DNA from: Oscillospiraceae bacterium | GTDB lineage: Bacteria > Bacillota > Clostridia > Oscillospirales > Oscillospiraceae | Reading direction: 5' to 3' | Assembly: GCA_017935145.1 (NCBI GenBank) | Contig: JAGBIE010000014.1 | Coordinates: 1-64,000 of the forward strand | DNA length: 64,000 bases | Part shown: positions 23,737 through 31,508 of the stretch, one piece after another | Layout: every line of letters starts with the position of its first letter | Position numbering within the stretch: position 1 is the first letter of the stretch | The notes under the pieces: generated by a model | Databases searched by the model: none | Told to the model about the DNA's origin: nothing | What the model saw: only the letters and a program-made list of their open reading frames with translations | Made by a program: the position numbers and the translations under genes

Positions 23737-24261
23737 TCATTCGTCCAGGGGTTCTACCTGATCGAGTTCCAATTCTGCGGGGGTTTCGCGTCCGAACATG
23801 GAAACAATGACGCGAACCTTGTTCTTGTCCACATCCAGCATGTCCACAACGCCGGTAAAGGACGTCAGAGGACCGTCGCAGATGCGCACATTGTCGCCAA
23901 CAGCATAGTTGACAATGATCTCGTGCTTTTCCATGCCCAGCTGAGCCACTTCAGCCTCGGTGAGGGGAGTGGGCTTGGAACCGGAGCCTACAAAACCGGT
24001 AACGCCACGAACGTTTTTGATGATATACCAGAATTCATCGGTCATGACCATTTTCACTAAGACATAACCGGGGAAAACTTTTCTCTCAAAAACCTTGGGG
24101 CCGTTGTCGGTCATTTCGGTAACCGTTTCCATGGGGATGGAGACCGCTTGGATCACATCTTCCAGATGACGATTTTCAATGGTTTTTTCGATGGTGGCCT
24201 TTACAGTGTTTTCATACCCAGAGTAGGTATGGACCACATACCACTTTGCTGCTTCTGCCAT
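23737..24261 (-). CDS. nusG: Transcription termination/antitermination factor NusG
   Basis: 174 residues. NGN domain with KWYVVHTYSGYENTVK and FPGYVLVKMVM, then a KOW domain with NYAVGDNVRICDGPLTSFTGVVDMLD. It binds RNA polymerase and links it to pausing, Rho or the ribosome. The gap to secE is 3 bases, and AAGGG inside secE's end is the ribosome site. Confidence 0.97.
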   Translation of the reverse strand: MAEAAKWYVVHTYSGYENTVKATIEKTIENRHLEDVIQAVSIPMETVTEMTDNGPKVFERKVFPGYVLVKMVMTDEFWYIIKNVRGVTGFVGSGSKPTPLTEAEVAQLGMEKHEIIVNYAVGDNVRICDGPLTSFTGVVDMLDVDKNKVRVIVSMFGRETPAELELDQVEPLDE

Positions 24262-24264
24262 GGA

Positions 24265-24498
24265 TTAGCCCTTGAGCAGGTCAGCAAGCTGCAAAATGCC
24301 GTTGTAAGCCAGACCGGCGACCAAGTCGAACACCCAAATCACGATAGCTACTGCGATAGCGCAGGCGATAACGGTAAGAGTATTCTTGAGAACCTTGTTG
24401 CCATCGGGCCAAACGACCTTTTTCAGTTCGCTGCGCATTTCACGGAACCAACGGGCAATGCGAGCAAAAACATTCGGTTTTTTGTTGGCTTCTGCCAT
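24265..24498 (-). CDS. secE: Protein translocase subunit SecE
   Basis: 77 residues from the ATG at 24498, chosen for AAAGGGTG a few bases upstream. An amphipathic head with RWFREMRSELKKVVWPD, the SecE signature, precedes one membrane helix (about 41-63). It stabilises SecY in the translocon. The position between rpmG and nusG is conserved in Firmicutes. Confidence 0.95.
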   Translation of the reverse strand: MAEANKKPNVFARIARWFREMRSELKKVVWPDGNKVLKNTLTVIACAIAVAIVIWVFDLVAGLAYNGILQLADLLKG

Positions 24499-24531
24499 TT
24501 GTTTCACCCTTTCCGCAAAGTTAGCTTTGCA

Positions 24532-24681
24532 TTACTTCGTCTCGTTATGAACCGTGTGCTTCTTGCAGAATCTGCAATACTTCTTCATCTCAAGACGGTC
24601 AGGGTCATTCTTCTTGTTCTTGATGGTGTTGTAGTTTCTCTGCTTGCATTCACTGCATCTCATAGTGATTTTAACGCGCAT
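24532..24681 (-). CDS. rpmG: 50S ribosomal protein L33
   Basis: 49 residues starting [26 protein letters not shown] lies 7 bases before the ATG. Two CxxC pairs (CSEC near 9-12, CRFC near 36-39) mark the zinc-binding form. It is the first gene of the rpmG-secE-nusG-rplK-rplA transcript. Confidence 0.97.
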   Translation of the reverse strand: MRVKITMRCSECKQRNYNTIKNKKNDPDRLEMKKYCRFCKKHTVHNETK

Positions 24682-24816
24682 ATCGGCACCTCCTTAAAAT
24701 ATTGCCTCCCTGCATTCCCACAGCTATGAAAAATTTAGATGATGCGGAAACTACTTCGCATCTCCTGTGGGTGAAAATGGGCGCAAAAAAATAAGCCCTT
24801 TTTCACAGGTAGAGAC

Positions 24817-24845
24817 ATTCTATCACATCCAAGCGCCCAGGTCAA
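24817..24845 (-). promoter_or_regulatory. Sigma-A promoter of the rpmG-secE-nusG operon
   Basis: Minus strand: TTGACC (24845-24840), 17 bases, TAGAAT (24822-24817). The leader of about 130 nt holds a GATGCG / CGCATC hairpin (about 24733-24758). Confidence 0.75.
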
Positions 24846-24867
24846 CCAGTTTTTTCACTTTTTTTCA

Positions 24868-24895
24868 TTGAAAAAACACACTTTTGTGCTATAAT
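24868..24895 (+). promoter_or_regulatory. Sigma-A promoter of ruvX
   Basis: TTGAAA (24868-24873), 16 bases, TATAAT (24890-24895). It lies back to back with the rpmG promoter. Confidence 0.75.
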
Positions 24896-24949
24896 GAGAC
24901 CAATATGAAAAAACCCCTGTTTTGGGGCAGGGAAGGAGCGTATTCCTAC

Positions 24950-25360
24950 ATGAAAATCATGGCCATTGACTATGGTGATGCCCGCACGGGTATTGCTGTT
25001 TCTGATGCTTTGGGCATGCTGGTTGGCGTGACAGATGTTATCCATCAATATAATAAAGATAAGGTGGCGGAAGAAATCGCACGGCGAGTCAAGGAATACG
25101 GCGTAGGCGAATTGGTCATGGGTCTGCCCAAGAACATGGACGGCACGGAAGGCCCTCGCGCAGAACTGTATAAAGAATTCGCCGCCAAACTGGAACAGGT
25201 GGTCGGCCTGCCCGTTATCCTGTGGGATGAACGCAGAACCACTGTGGATGCTCATCGCATTTTGTCGGAAAACAATGTCCGTGGCAAGAAACGGAAAAAC
25301 ACTGTAGATGCCGTAGCCGCCGCCTTGATTCTGGAAGCATACCTTGCATTCCGCAAATAA
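24950..25360 (+). CDS. ruvX: Holliday junction resolvase-like protein RuvX (YqgF)
   Basis: 136 residues from the ATG at 24950; AAGGAG lies 11 bases upstream, a little far, but the conserved domain begins here (MKIMAIDYGDARTGIAVSD). RNase H-like motifs: DYGDARTG, VMGLPKNMDGTEGP, WDERRTTVDAHR, and KNTVDAVAAALILEAYL with the acidic residue. YqgF proteins are putative resolvases also tied to 16S rRNA 5' processing. Single-gene transcript. Confidence 0.93.
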   Translation: MKIMAIDYGDARTGIAVSDALGMLVGVTDVIHQYNKDKVAEEIARRVKEYGVGELVMGLPKNMDGTEGPRAELYKEFAAKLEQVVGLPVILWDERRTTVDAHRILSENNVRGKKRKNTVDAVAAALILEAYLAFRK

Positions 25361-25361
25361 C

Positions 25362-25402
25362 AAAATCCCGATGCCATGGCGTCGGGATTTTCATTTTTTT
25401 AA
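25362..25402 (+). terminator. Terminator of ruvX
   Basis: The stem AAAATCCCGA / TCGGGATTTT encloses TGCCATGGCG and is followed by CATTTTTTT. Confidence 0.85.
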
Positions 25403-25420
25403 AAATTTTTTCAAGAAATG

Positions 25421-25448
25421 TGCAACGGATGGCGCTTTATTTCCGTCA
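25421..25448 (+). promoter_or_regulatory. Probable ECF-type promoter of the sigma factor operon
   Basis: TGCAAC (25421-25426), 17 bases, CGTCA (25444-25448). AAC in the -35 and CGTC in the -10 are the usual ECF sigma recognition cores; no sigma-A hexamers are seen. Self-activation is inferred. Confidence 0.5.
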
Positions 25449-25483
25449 TACATAGTGAAGGCGCCAATAACGAGGTGATAAAC

Positions 25484-26035
25484 ATGGATGAACAACAGAT
25501 TATAGGGCTGCTTTTTCAGCGCTCAGAGCAAGCTATCACACAAATACAACAAGTCTACGGCAGAGCTTGCTTGGCAGTGGCCCGCAGAATTCTCCCTGAT
25601 GCGAGGGATGCGGAAGAATGTGTCAGCGATGCGTGCTTGAAGGTCTGGGATACTATCCCGCCGGAACATCCCCGTTCCTTGGGTGCGTATCTTATGCGCA
25701 TCACGCGCAACCTGGCTTTGGATCGGCACGATTATAATTCCGCTGCCTGCCGTGCAACGGCACTGGCCTCCGCCTATGAGGAGTTGGAACCTTTCCTTTC
25801 CTCCGTGATGCGGGATGATGCTGACGATGCTACATTTCGCCACACCCTGAACCGTTTTCTCCGCTCCTTGCCGGAGCGTACCCGAAACTGCTTCATTCGC
25901 CGCTATTGGTATGGTGAAAGCATCCGTGAAATCGCTGAAAGTTATTATCTAAAAGAAGAGACAGTCAAATCTATGCTCTTCCGCACAAAAAACAGCTTAA
26001 AGCGTGCATTGGAAAAAGAGGAGGTTTTTGTATGA
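25484..26035 (+). CDS. ECF-type RNA polymerase sigma factor
   Basis: 183 residues from the ATG at 25484, preceded by GAGGTGAT. Sigma region 2 (QQVYGRACLAVARRILPDARDAEECVSDACLKVWDTI, with LMRITRNLALDR) and region 4 (LPERTRNCFIRRYWYGESIREIAESYYLKEETVKSMLFRTKNSLK, helix-turn-helix) are clear; there is no region 1 or 3. It overlaps the next gene by 4 bases (ATGA). It probably controls its own operon, since the upstream promoter has an ECF pattern. Confidence 0.9.
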   Translation: MDEQQIIGLLFQRSEQAITQIQQVYGRACLAVARRILPDARDAEECVSDACLKVWDTIPPEHPRSLGAYLMRITRNLALDRHDYNSAACRATALASAYEELEPFLSSVMRDDADDATFRHTLNRFLRSLPERTRNCFIRRYWYGESIREIAESYYLKEETVKSMLFRTKNSLKRALEKEEVFV

Positions 26036-26958
26036 ACGAAGAGCGTTTTAAAAAATTGATGTCCGCCATAGATGATGACCTGCTGGAACAGGCCCGGCAG
26101 AAACCGTCTGTGAAGAAAGGGTTTGCGTTGCATCTTCTTGCAATGGCAGCTTGCCTGTGTATCGTCATAGGCCTTTTATGGTCACCTGTGGAAAAGGGAC
26201 AAAATAAAATTATGTTGGAAGATTTACAGGTTCTGGGATACGAGATGAATCTTCCCATATCGGCAGAATCTGTGGATTATGCTCTTGTCAATCTAGGCGA
26301 TGCTTATGCCGTTCCTATGGCGCAGGCAACCTTTGTTCAGAATGGTGCGGTTTATGTTTGCCGTGCCCAGAAAACGGAAACTCCTGCGGATTTAACCCAA
26401 ATGGGGGACACCGTGGTCAGCGATATGACGTGGCGTTCCGATAATATGGAACTGCTTTTGAGCCAAAGTGAAACCACATCCTGTGTCAGTTGGTATGAAC
26501 CTCGCGAAGGCATTCAGTGGTGCTTGCAGACCGAAGACGATCCCTTGGAACTGATTAACACTGCAAGTCAAATCATTATGCAGTTGGGCTATCAGATGGC
26601 CGTGGCACCCGAGGGCGCGGAAAAAATCACTTACACAGCCTTTATGGTGGATGAAATGACCACCGCGGAAACCACGTTTATCTATGATGGCATTCGTTAT
26701 TCCTACCGTACTGCCGGCTCTGTCAGAATGGCAGACTTGTCCCAAAAAGAAATTGCCGGTGCTGTTACCGAAACAGCGAAGCTAGGCTGGTGCAATGCAG
26801 AACTGGTCTATGTAGAAGGCGGTCAGGGTAAAATCCTTTGGTATGATGTTGCACCTGGCTTGCTTTATAGTTTGTATATGGAAAGTGGCGCTTCTTATGA
26901 AGCACTGCTTACAATGGCCGATGAACTTTATACACCCGCACAGAGTGAAGTCGGCTGA
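26032..26958 (+). CDS. Single-pass membrane protein, probable anti-sigma/regulator
   Basis: 308 residues. A short charged N-terminal stretch (1-31), one membrane helix (about 32-50, LHLLAMAACLCIVIGLLW), then about 255 extracytoplasmic residues rich in beta strands (for example TTAETTFIYDGIRYSYRTAGSV). Coupling to the sigma gene (4-base overlap) and this topology suggest an anti-sigma factor or a sensor for it. The cytoplasmic part is short and has no zinc-binding anti-sigma motif. The outer domain resembles DUF4367-type domains of such proteins, but I am not certain. Confidence 0.6.
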   Translation: MNEERFKKLMSAIDDDLLEQARQKPSVKKGFALHLLAMAACLCIVIGLLWSPVEKGQNKIMLEDLQVLGYEMNLPISAESVDYALVNLGDAYAVPMAQATFVQNGAVYVCRAQKTETPADLTQMGDTVVSDMTWRSDNMELLLSQSETTSCVSWYEPREGIQWCLQTEDDPLELINTASQIIMQLGYQMAVAPEGAEKITYTAFMVDEMTTAETTFIYDGIRYSYRTAGSVRMADLSQKEIAGAVTETAKLGWCNAELVYVEGGQGKILWYDVAPGLLYSLYMESGASYEALLTMADELYTPAQSEVG

Positions 26959-26982
26959 ATTGAAATTAAGGAGGTATAATAT

Positions 26983-28029
26983 ATGAAAAAAGTTAGTAGA
27001 ATCATTGCTATTGTTTTGGTTGTTAGCAGTTTGTTGGTTTGCGCTTGCTGCGCGGCGTGGTATGACAATGCCGTCGAGTGGGCAGTGGAAAAAGAAATTA
27101 CCGCCGAAGCGGTAGAACCCGAAAAGGAATTGACCCACGGCAAGATGATTGGTGCGTTGTATGCCGCCGCAAAGGCTTGGGACTACGATGTCAGCGCTTG
27201 GCAGAATGTGAATATTCTCAGCTATGATGATGCGTTCTTCCTGCCTGAGGGCACGGCTGAAAGCTTCCAGTGGGCCTGCTCCGCAGATCTCATTGCCGAT
27301 GACGCTACCAAGCTGGAATACGACCGCGTTCTGACTCGTGAAGATATGGTGGATCTGCTCTATCAGTTTGCAGGCTGGATGAAGGTGGATCGCTCCGTGG
27401 GCGAAAGCACCAATATCCTCAGCTATAACGACGCATTCGATATCTCTCAGGGGAAATTCGCGGCCTTCCAGTGGGCCTGCGGTGAAGGCATTATTCAGGG
27501 TACCGGCAATCACAACCTGCATCCTCAGGAAGAAGCCACCAACGCACAGCTGGTTACTGTTCTGATGCGTTTGGGTAAGATTGTCAGTGTTGTGGATTAT
27601 TCCACGGGCATTTCTCAGTGGATGTACCGTGTAGAAACCGATGATGCAATTACGAAGGTTCTCATCGCAATCGATACCTGCCCCTATGGCACCGCCGGTG
27701 CTGAGGCGCAACAGGTTGAAGCAGCTGTCCAACTTCTGAAAATCAGTGGCAATAGCGCCGTTGGTGAAAAAGTTTTCCACTACCTCTATGATATGGATGC
27801 CACCCAAAAGGACTATTTCTCCTTCCAATGGCAGATGAGCGTCAAGAAGGCCAAAGAGATTCTGGCAGCACCTCAGCGCTATGCAGATGCCCTCAACGGC
27901 ATTGAAAACATTGACGCAACCAAGTTAGATGCCCTGAACAATGAAATTTTGCAGCTTTTGACTGGTCAGGGTGTCGCCGATGTTTGGAAAGATAACCTGC
28001 AAGAAGAACCCTTCTTCCTTTGGAAATAA
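26983..28029 (+). CDS. Secreted SLH-repeat-like protein, possible lipoprotein
   Basis: 348 residues, GGAGG before the ATG. A signal peptide (1-24) ends LLVCACCAAW; VCAC could be an unusual lipobox. SLH-like repeats follow: WYDNAVEWAVEKEIT (about 26-40) and two copies, about 67 residues apart, of NILSY-D/N-DAF...FQWAC (starts near 77 and 144), each with a cysteine. The C-terminal half (about 200-348) has no recognised domain. As third gene of the sigma operon it is probably an envelope protein made on demand; binding to secondary wall polymers is inferred from the SLH resemblance. Confidence 0.65.
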   Translation: MKKVSRIIAIVLVVSSLLVCACCAAWYDNAVEWAVEKEITAEAVEPEKELTHGKMIGALYAAAKAWDYDVSAWQNVNILSYDDAFFLPEGTAESFQWACSADLIADDATKLEYDRVLTREDMVDLLYQFAGWMKVDRSVGESTNILSYNDAFDISQGKFAAFQWACGEGIIQGTGNHNLHPQEEATNAQLVTVLMRLGKIVSVVDYSTGISQWMYRVETDDAITKVLIAIDTCPYGTAGAEAQQVEAAVQLLKISGNSAVGEKVFHYLYDMDATQKDYFSFQWQMSVKKAKEILAAPQRYADALNGIENIDATKLDALNNEILQLLTGQGVADVWKDNLQEEPFFLWK

Positions 28030-28034
28030 ACAAT

Positions 28035-28068
28035 AAAAAAGGTCGCCTCAAAAGAGGCGACCTTTTTT
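28035..28068. terminator. Bidirectional terminator
   Basis: The stem AAGGTCGCCTC / GAGGCGACCTT with loop AAAA is flanked by A-rich and T-rich runs, between converging operons. Confidence 0.9.
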
Positions 28069-28871
28069 TACAGCACTTTTGCCAGGAAATCCTGCAAACG
28101 AGGATGCTTGGGATGGTTGAAAATTTCATCGGGAGTGCCTTCCTCCACAATTTTACCTTCGTCCATAAACAGCACGCGGTTACCAACCTCGCGGGCAAAG
28201 CCCATTTCGTGGGTCACCACAGCCATGGTCATGCCTTCCTTGGCCAGTTCCTTCATGACTTCCAGCACTTCGCCCACCATCTCGGGGTCAAGAGCGGAGG
28301 TAGGTTCGTCAAAGAGCATTACTTCCGGTTCCATCGCCAGGGCACGCACAATGGCAACACGCTGCTTCTGACCACCGGAAAGTTGGATGGGATAGGCATT
28401 TGCCTTATCCGTAAGACCAACACGGGCCAAAAGTTGCATGGCCTTTTCCTCGGCAGCCTTCTTGTCCATCTTTTTGACTTTCACGGGCGCCAAAGTCATG
28501 TTCTCCAGAATGGTCTTGTGCGGGAACAGATTGAAATGCTGGAACACCATGCCCATCTTCTGCCGATGGTCATCGATGTTAATCTTGACCATCTTGCTGG
28601 ACTTTTTGCCTGTTTTGGGATTGACCGTCTCCACACGAGTTTTCTTCTTGGTAATCTCCACATCGTGGAAGAAAATGCTACCTTCTGTGGGTGTTTCCAA
28701 CAGATTCAGACTGCGGAGCAGGGTGGACTTACCACTACCCGAGGGGCCGATGATCACCAGCACATCGCCCACGTTGACATCCACAGTGATGCCATCCAGT
28801 GCGCGGACAGCGCCCTTGTTGTAGTGCTTTTTCAGATTCTCCACATGAATCAAATTAGCGCTTTGTGCCAC
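28068..28871 (-). CDS. Polar amino acid ABC transporter, ATP-binding protein
   Basis: 267 residues from a GTG start (28871), 7 bases after AGGAGG that lies inside the permease gene (17-base overlap). Walker [10 protein letters not shown], signature [15 protein letters not shown], Walker [15 protein letters not shown], and switch His in [12 protein letters not shown]; the GlnQ/HisP type. An insert of about 25 residues ([19 protein letters not shown]) sits between Walker A and the Q-loop VFQHFNLF, longer than in most GlnQ proteins. It drives import of an amino acid with the two genes upstream. Confidence 0.93.
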   Translation of the reverse strand: MAQSANLIHVENLKKHYNKGAVRALDGITVDVNVGDVLVIIGPSGSGKSTLLRSLNLLETPTEGSIFFHDVEITKKKTRVETVNPKTGKKSSKMVKINIDDHRQKMGMVFQHFNLFPHKTILENMTLAPVKVKKMDKKAAEEKAMQLLARVGLTDKANAYPIQLSGGQKQRVAIVRALAMEPEVMLFDEPTSALDPEMVGEVLEVMKELAKEGMTMAVVTHEMGFAREVGNRVLFMDEGKIVEEGTPDEIFNHPKHPRLQDFLAKVL

Positions 28872-29643
28872 GGCTCATCCTCCTCTCAAAGTATGCAATC
28901 AGTTTGGATGTGGGGAAGCACAGTAGGAAATACAGCGCCGTTGCCACCAACAGGGGCTCCATGACCAAGAAGGTTGCGCCACGCACGGCGTTGACCGCGG
29001 CCATAATGTCCGCCACACCAATGGTGTATGTAATGGAAGATTCCTTGATGATAACTACAAATTCGTTGGCGATGGCAGGAAGAATGTTCCGCAGTGCCTG
29101 CGGGAGAATAATGTTCGACATGGTCTTACCTTGACTCATGCCCAAGCTTCTAGCAGCTTCCGTCTGTCCGCCATCAATGGACTGGATACCGGAGCGGATA
29201 ATCTCGCACAGATAGGCGCCGGAGTTGATGCCCAGAGCCACCACACCGGGGAAGAAACGCTCAAAGCGGATAAAACCGAAGAGGGTGAAACGGGGCAGTT
29301 TAATCAGCTGAGAGAACACGCCCAAATAGATAATCATAATCTGCACCAGCACAGGGGTGGAGCGGATGATTTCTACATAGGCCGTTGCCAAAAAGGACAG
29401 AGGATTAAATTTGCTGATGGTGAGCAAAATGCCGTTGCCACGCAAACGGCCGTTCTTGTCCAAACTGAGAAAACGGAAGGGGCGCACATCGGAAAGACGC
29501 ATGATGGCCAAAATAATGCCCAAGATGAAGCCGATGACCACGGTGAATATGGAAAGCAGGATGGTCACAATTAGACCTTCCTTAATCATTTCGGCATATT
29601 TAAACGTTTTCTCAAAACCTACTTGAGTAATAAAACCTTTCAT
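28855..29643 (-). CDS. Polar amino acid ABC transporter, permease
   Basis: 262 residues. About five hydrophobic helices, [17 protein letters not shown] (typical of HisM/GlnP permeases) and the EAA-type loop [29 protein letters not shown]. An insert of about 25 residues ([19 protein letters not shown]) follows the first helices. Middle gene of the importer; the ATPase gene begins inside its end. Confidence 0.93.
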   Translation of the reverse strand: MKGFITQVGFEKTFKYAEMIKEGLIVTILLSIFTVVIGFILGIILAIMRLSDVRPFRFLSLDKNGRLRGNGILLTISKFNPLSFLATAYVEIIRSTPVLVQIMIIYLGVFSQLIKLPRFTLFGFIRFERFFPGVVALGINSGAYLCEIIRSGIQSIDGGQTEAARSLGMSQGKTMSNIILPQALRNILPAIANEFVVIIKESSITYTIGVADIMAAVNAVRGATFLVMEPLLVATALYFLLCFPTSKLIAYFERRMSRGTKR

Positions 29644-29659
29644 TGGTTACTCCTTGCGT

Positions 29660-29709
29660 AAAAAGTCTGTACAGACCAATATCCTCCCCATGGTTAGGGG
29701 AGGATATTG
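29660..29709 (-). repeat. Strong hairpin pair between the binding-protein and permease genes
   Basis: Minus strand: CAATATCCTCCCC / GGGGAGGATATTG (29709-29697 and 29689-29677, 13 bp perfect), then GTCTGTACAGAC (29676-29665) and T5. It should protect or partially end the mRNA so that the binding protein is made in excess. Confidence 0.7.
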
Positions 29710-29727
29710 AGCATTTCGGTTTTAGGA

Positions 29728-30573
29728 TTAGGCGTTGGGAACGATGCCTTCGCCTTCTACGTAGTTGGCGGTATCGCCAGCAGCCAGTTCCAGAGCTTCA
29801 GCAACGAACTTGGAGAATTCACCGGAGTCAACGCACTTGTTCAGTGCGGTGTTCACAGCTTCCAGCAGAGCGGTGTTGCCCTTGAGCACGCCGATGACGT
29901 TGCCTTCAGCTTCGTAGGGAACTTCGCACAGGGTGGTCAGCTGAGGATAGTTGGCCTGATAAGCAGCGGCCACGTCCCATTCCACATAAGCGCCGTCAAT
30001 GGTGCCGGCAATCAGTTCGCCGATGATGTCGGTAGCCTTGGGCAGGGAAACATACTTAGCCAAGGGGCTGAATTCCTTTGCCAGGTCTTCCTGGATGGTG
30101 CCAGTCTGAGCAGCGATGGTGAGTTCGGCCTTGTTGGTGGAAGCCAAGTCAGTGAACTTAGCAGCGTTTTCCTTGGTGGTCACAAAAGCCTGCTTGCCTT
30201 CGTAGTAGGTGTCGGAGAAGTCCATTGCTTCCAGACGTTCGGGATCGGGAGACAGACCAGCAATAGCCAGGTCAGCAGTCTTAGCAGCCATTTCGCCCAG
30301 AATGCCGTTGAAGTCCATGGGAACAACTTCCAGCTTCAGACCCAGTTCGTCAGCGATGTACTGAGCCAGAGCCATGTCAAAGCCAGCCAGAGTAGCCTTG
30401 CCGTCTTTGTCCAGTGCGTAGAATTCATAGGGAGCGTAGTCGGGGCTGGTAGCCACGGTCAGAACGCCGGGAGTGATGGTGTTGTACTTGTTGTCAGCAG
30501 TGTTGGTGTTGCCGCAAGCAACCAGAGCCAAAACCATAACCAGTGCCAGCGCCAAAGCGATGATCTTTTTCAT
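29728..30573 (-). CDS. Polar amino acid ABC transporter, substrate-binding lipoprotein
   Basis: 281 residues. The signal peptide ends in a lipobox LVAC with Cys20. SBP_bac_3 landmarks: GVLTVATSPDYAPYEF, LAGFDMALAQYIADELG, and MDFSDTYYEGKQAFV. The ligand is a polar amino acid of undetermined kind. GGAGG lies before the ATG, and a perfect -10 and good -35 lie upstream. First gene of the importer operon. Confidence 0.94.
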   Translation of the reverse strand: MKKIIALALALVMVLALVACGNTNTADNKYNTITPGVLTVATSPDYAPYEFYALDKDGKATLAGFDMALAQYIADELGLKLEVVPMDFNGILGEMAAKTADLAIAGLSPDPERLEAMDFSDTYYEGKQAFVTTKENAAKFTDLASTNKAELTIAAQTGTIQEDLAKEFSPLAKYVSLPKATDIIGELIAGTIDGAYVEWDVAAAYQANYPQLTTLCEVPYEAEGNVIGVLKGNTALLEAVNTALNKCVDSGEFSKFVAEALELAAGDTANYVEGEGIVPNA

Positions 30574-30620
30574 AATAATTTACCTCCATTTTTAGCGATG
30601 GGTCGCTTTATATGCTATGC

Positions 30621-30649
30621 ATTATAGGTTGCATAAATATAAAAGTCAA
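30621..30649 (-). promoter_or_regulatory. Sigma-A promoter of the amino acid ABC operon
   Basis: Minus strand: TTGACT (30649-30644), 17 bases, TATAAT (30626-30621). Confidence 0.85.
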
Positions 30650-30739
30650 GAGGCAAAAACCGCTTTTTTACAAAAAATATTCAAAAATTAGGGAATTTTT
30701 AACGGGAATTATGCATAAATGCATATAAAAAATGAATAT

Positions 30740-31105
30740 TTACTTTTTCTGTGGCTTTTTGCGCCATTCCAGTACGCCAACCACCAGCAGGAAAAAACCA
30801 AAACCCTTCCGCAAAATTCCGCCATCTATGGCGCAGGCCAAAATCGCCCCCAAAATTGCTGCGCCCACACCGCCCAAGGAAGCAGGCAGGATGGCTTTTT
30901 TGCAAAGAACCCTATTTTTATAATGAAAGAAAATGCTTAGGCCCGCTGTAGGGAGAAAGAATAAAAGATTTACCCCCTGCGCTGCTCTTTGGGGCATGGA
31001 TAGTACCGCAGTCATCCAAACCATGAGTAAACTTCCGCCCCCAACCCCGTAACCCGATAGCACCCCGCAGAGTGCCCCTGCTATGACCGATAATAATCCT
31101 CTCAT
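30740..31105 (-). CDS. TauE/SafE-type permease, second half-size subunit
   Basis: 121 residues with about four hydrophobic helices and the family's glycine-rich motif (GVLSGYGVGGGSLLMVWMT) at the N terminus, ending in a basic tail (RKKPQKK). TauE/SafE proteins are usually about 250 residues with two such halves; here the second half is a separate gene overlapping the first by 4 bases (ATGA). Substrates of the family are sulfite, sulfonates or other organic anions; the one here is unknown. Confidence 0.8.
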   Translation of the reverse strand: MRGLLSVIAGALCGVLSGYGVGGGSLLMVWMTAVLSMPQRAAQGVNLLFFLPTAGLSIFFHYKNRVLCKKAILPASLGGVGAAILGAILACAIDGGILRKGFGFFLLVVGVLEWRKKPQKK

Positions 31106-31464
31106 GCCAGCACCAACCTTATTCCACCTAACAAAATCACCACAGCCAGTACCTTGTGAAGCAGTGTGGCAGAGACCTTCTTGTAACTCAGTCCCGCTAC
31201 CACGCCACCCAAACTACCGCCCAAAAGATAGGGGAGTGCGCCTTGCAGTTCCAGTGTGCCCTTCAGCGCATATACCACAAGGGATACAAGAGAAATGGGA
31301 AGCACAATGCAAAGAGATGTGGCAAAAGCCTCTTTATCCTCCACTCCGCAAAAACGGGTGAGCAGTGGCACCATGAGCATTCCACCGCCCGCCCCAAAGA
31401 GTCCATTGACAAAACCCGTCAGCACACCGCTGAGGATAAACTTCCAATATTTCAAAAAAATCAC
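31102..31464 (-). CDS. TauE/SafE-type permease, first half-size subunit
   Basis: 120 residues with about four hydrophobic helices and the motif GFVNGLFGAGGGMLMVPLL. The start is uncertain: the frame opens at GTG (31464), but GGGGTGA followed five Ts later by TTG (31455) makes a plausible start three codons in. The ribosome site lies in the 3' arm of the preceding gene's terminator. Together with the next gene it equals one full TauE/SafE transporter. Confidence 0.8.
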   Translation of the reverse strand: MIFLKYWKFILSGVLTGFVNGLFGAGGGMLMVPLLTRFCGVEDKEAFATSLCIVLPISLVSLVVYALKGTLELQGALPYLLGGSLGGVVAGLSYKKVSATLLHKVLAVVILLGGIRLVLA

Positions 31465-31490
31465 CCCGATGCTATTGTGGCATCGGGGTG
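31455..31490 (-). terminator. Terminator of the foldase gene, overlapping the tauE-like start
   Basis: Minus strand: CACCCCGATGC / GCATCGGGGTG (11 bp, 7-base loop), then A and T7. The 3' arm supplies the GGGGTGA used by the next gene. Confidence 0.8.
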
Positions 31491-31508
31491 ATGATTTATG
31501 CGGATATC

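Noticed and set aside
30574..30739. A gene or mobile element remnant in the AT-rich gap
   Set aside because: Only a promoter and an ATGCAT-AA-ATGCAT palindrome (30710-30723) are seen; no frame or repeat boundary supports more.
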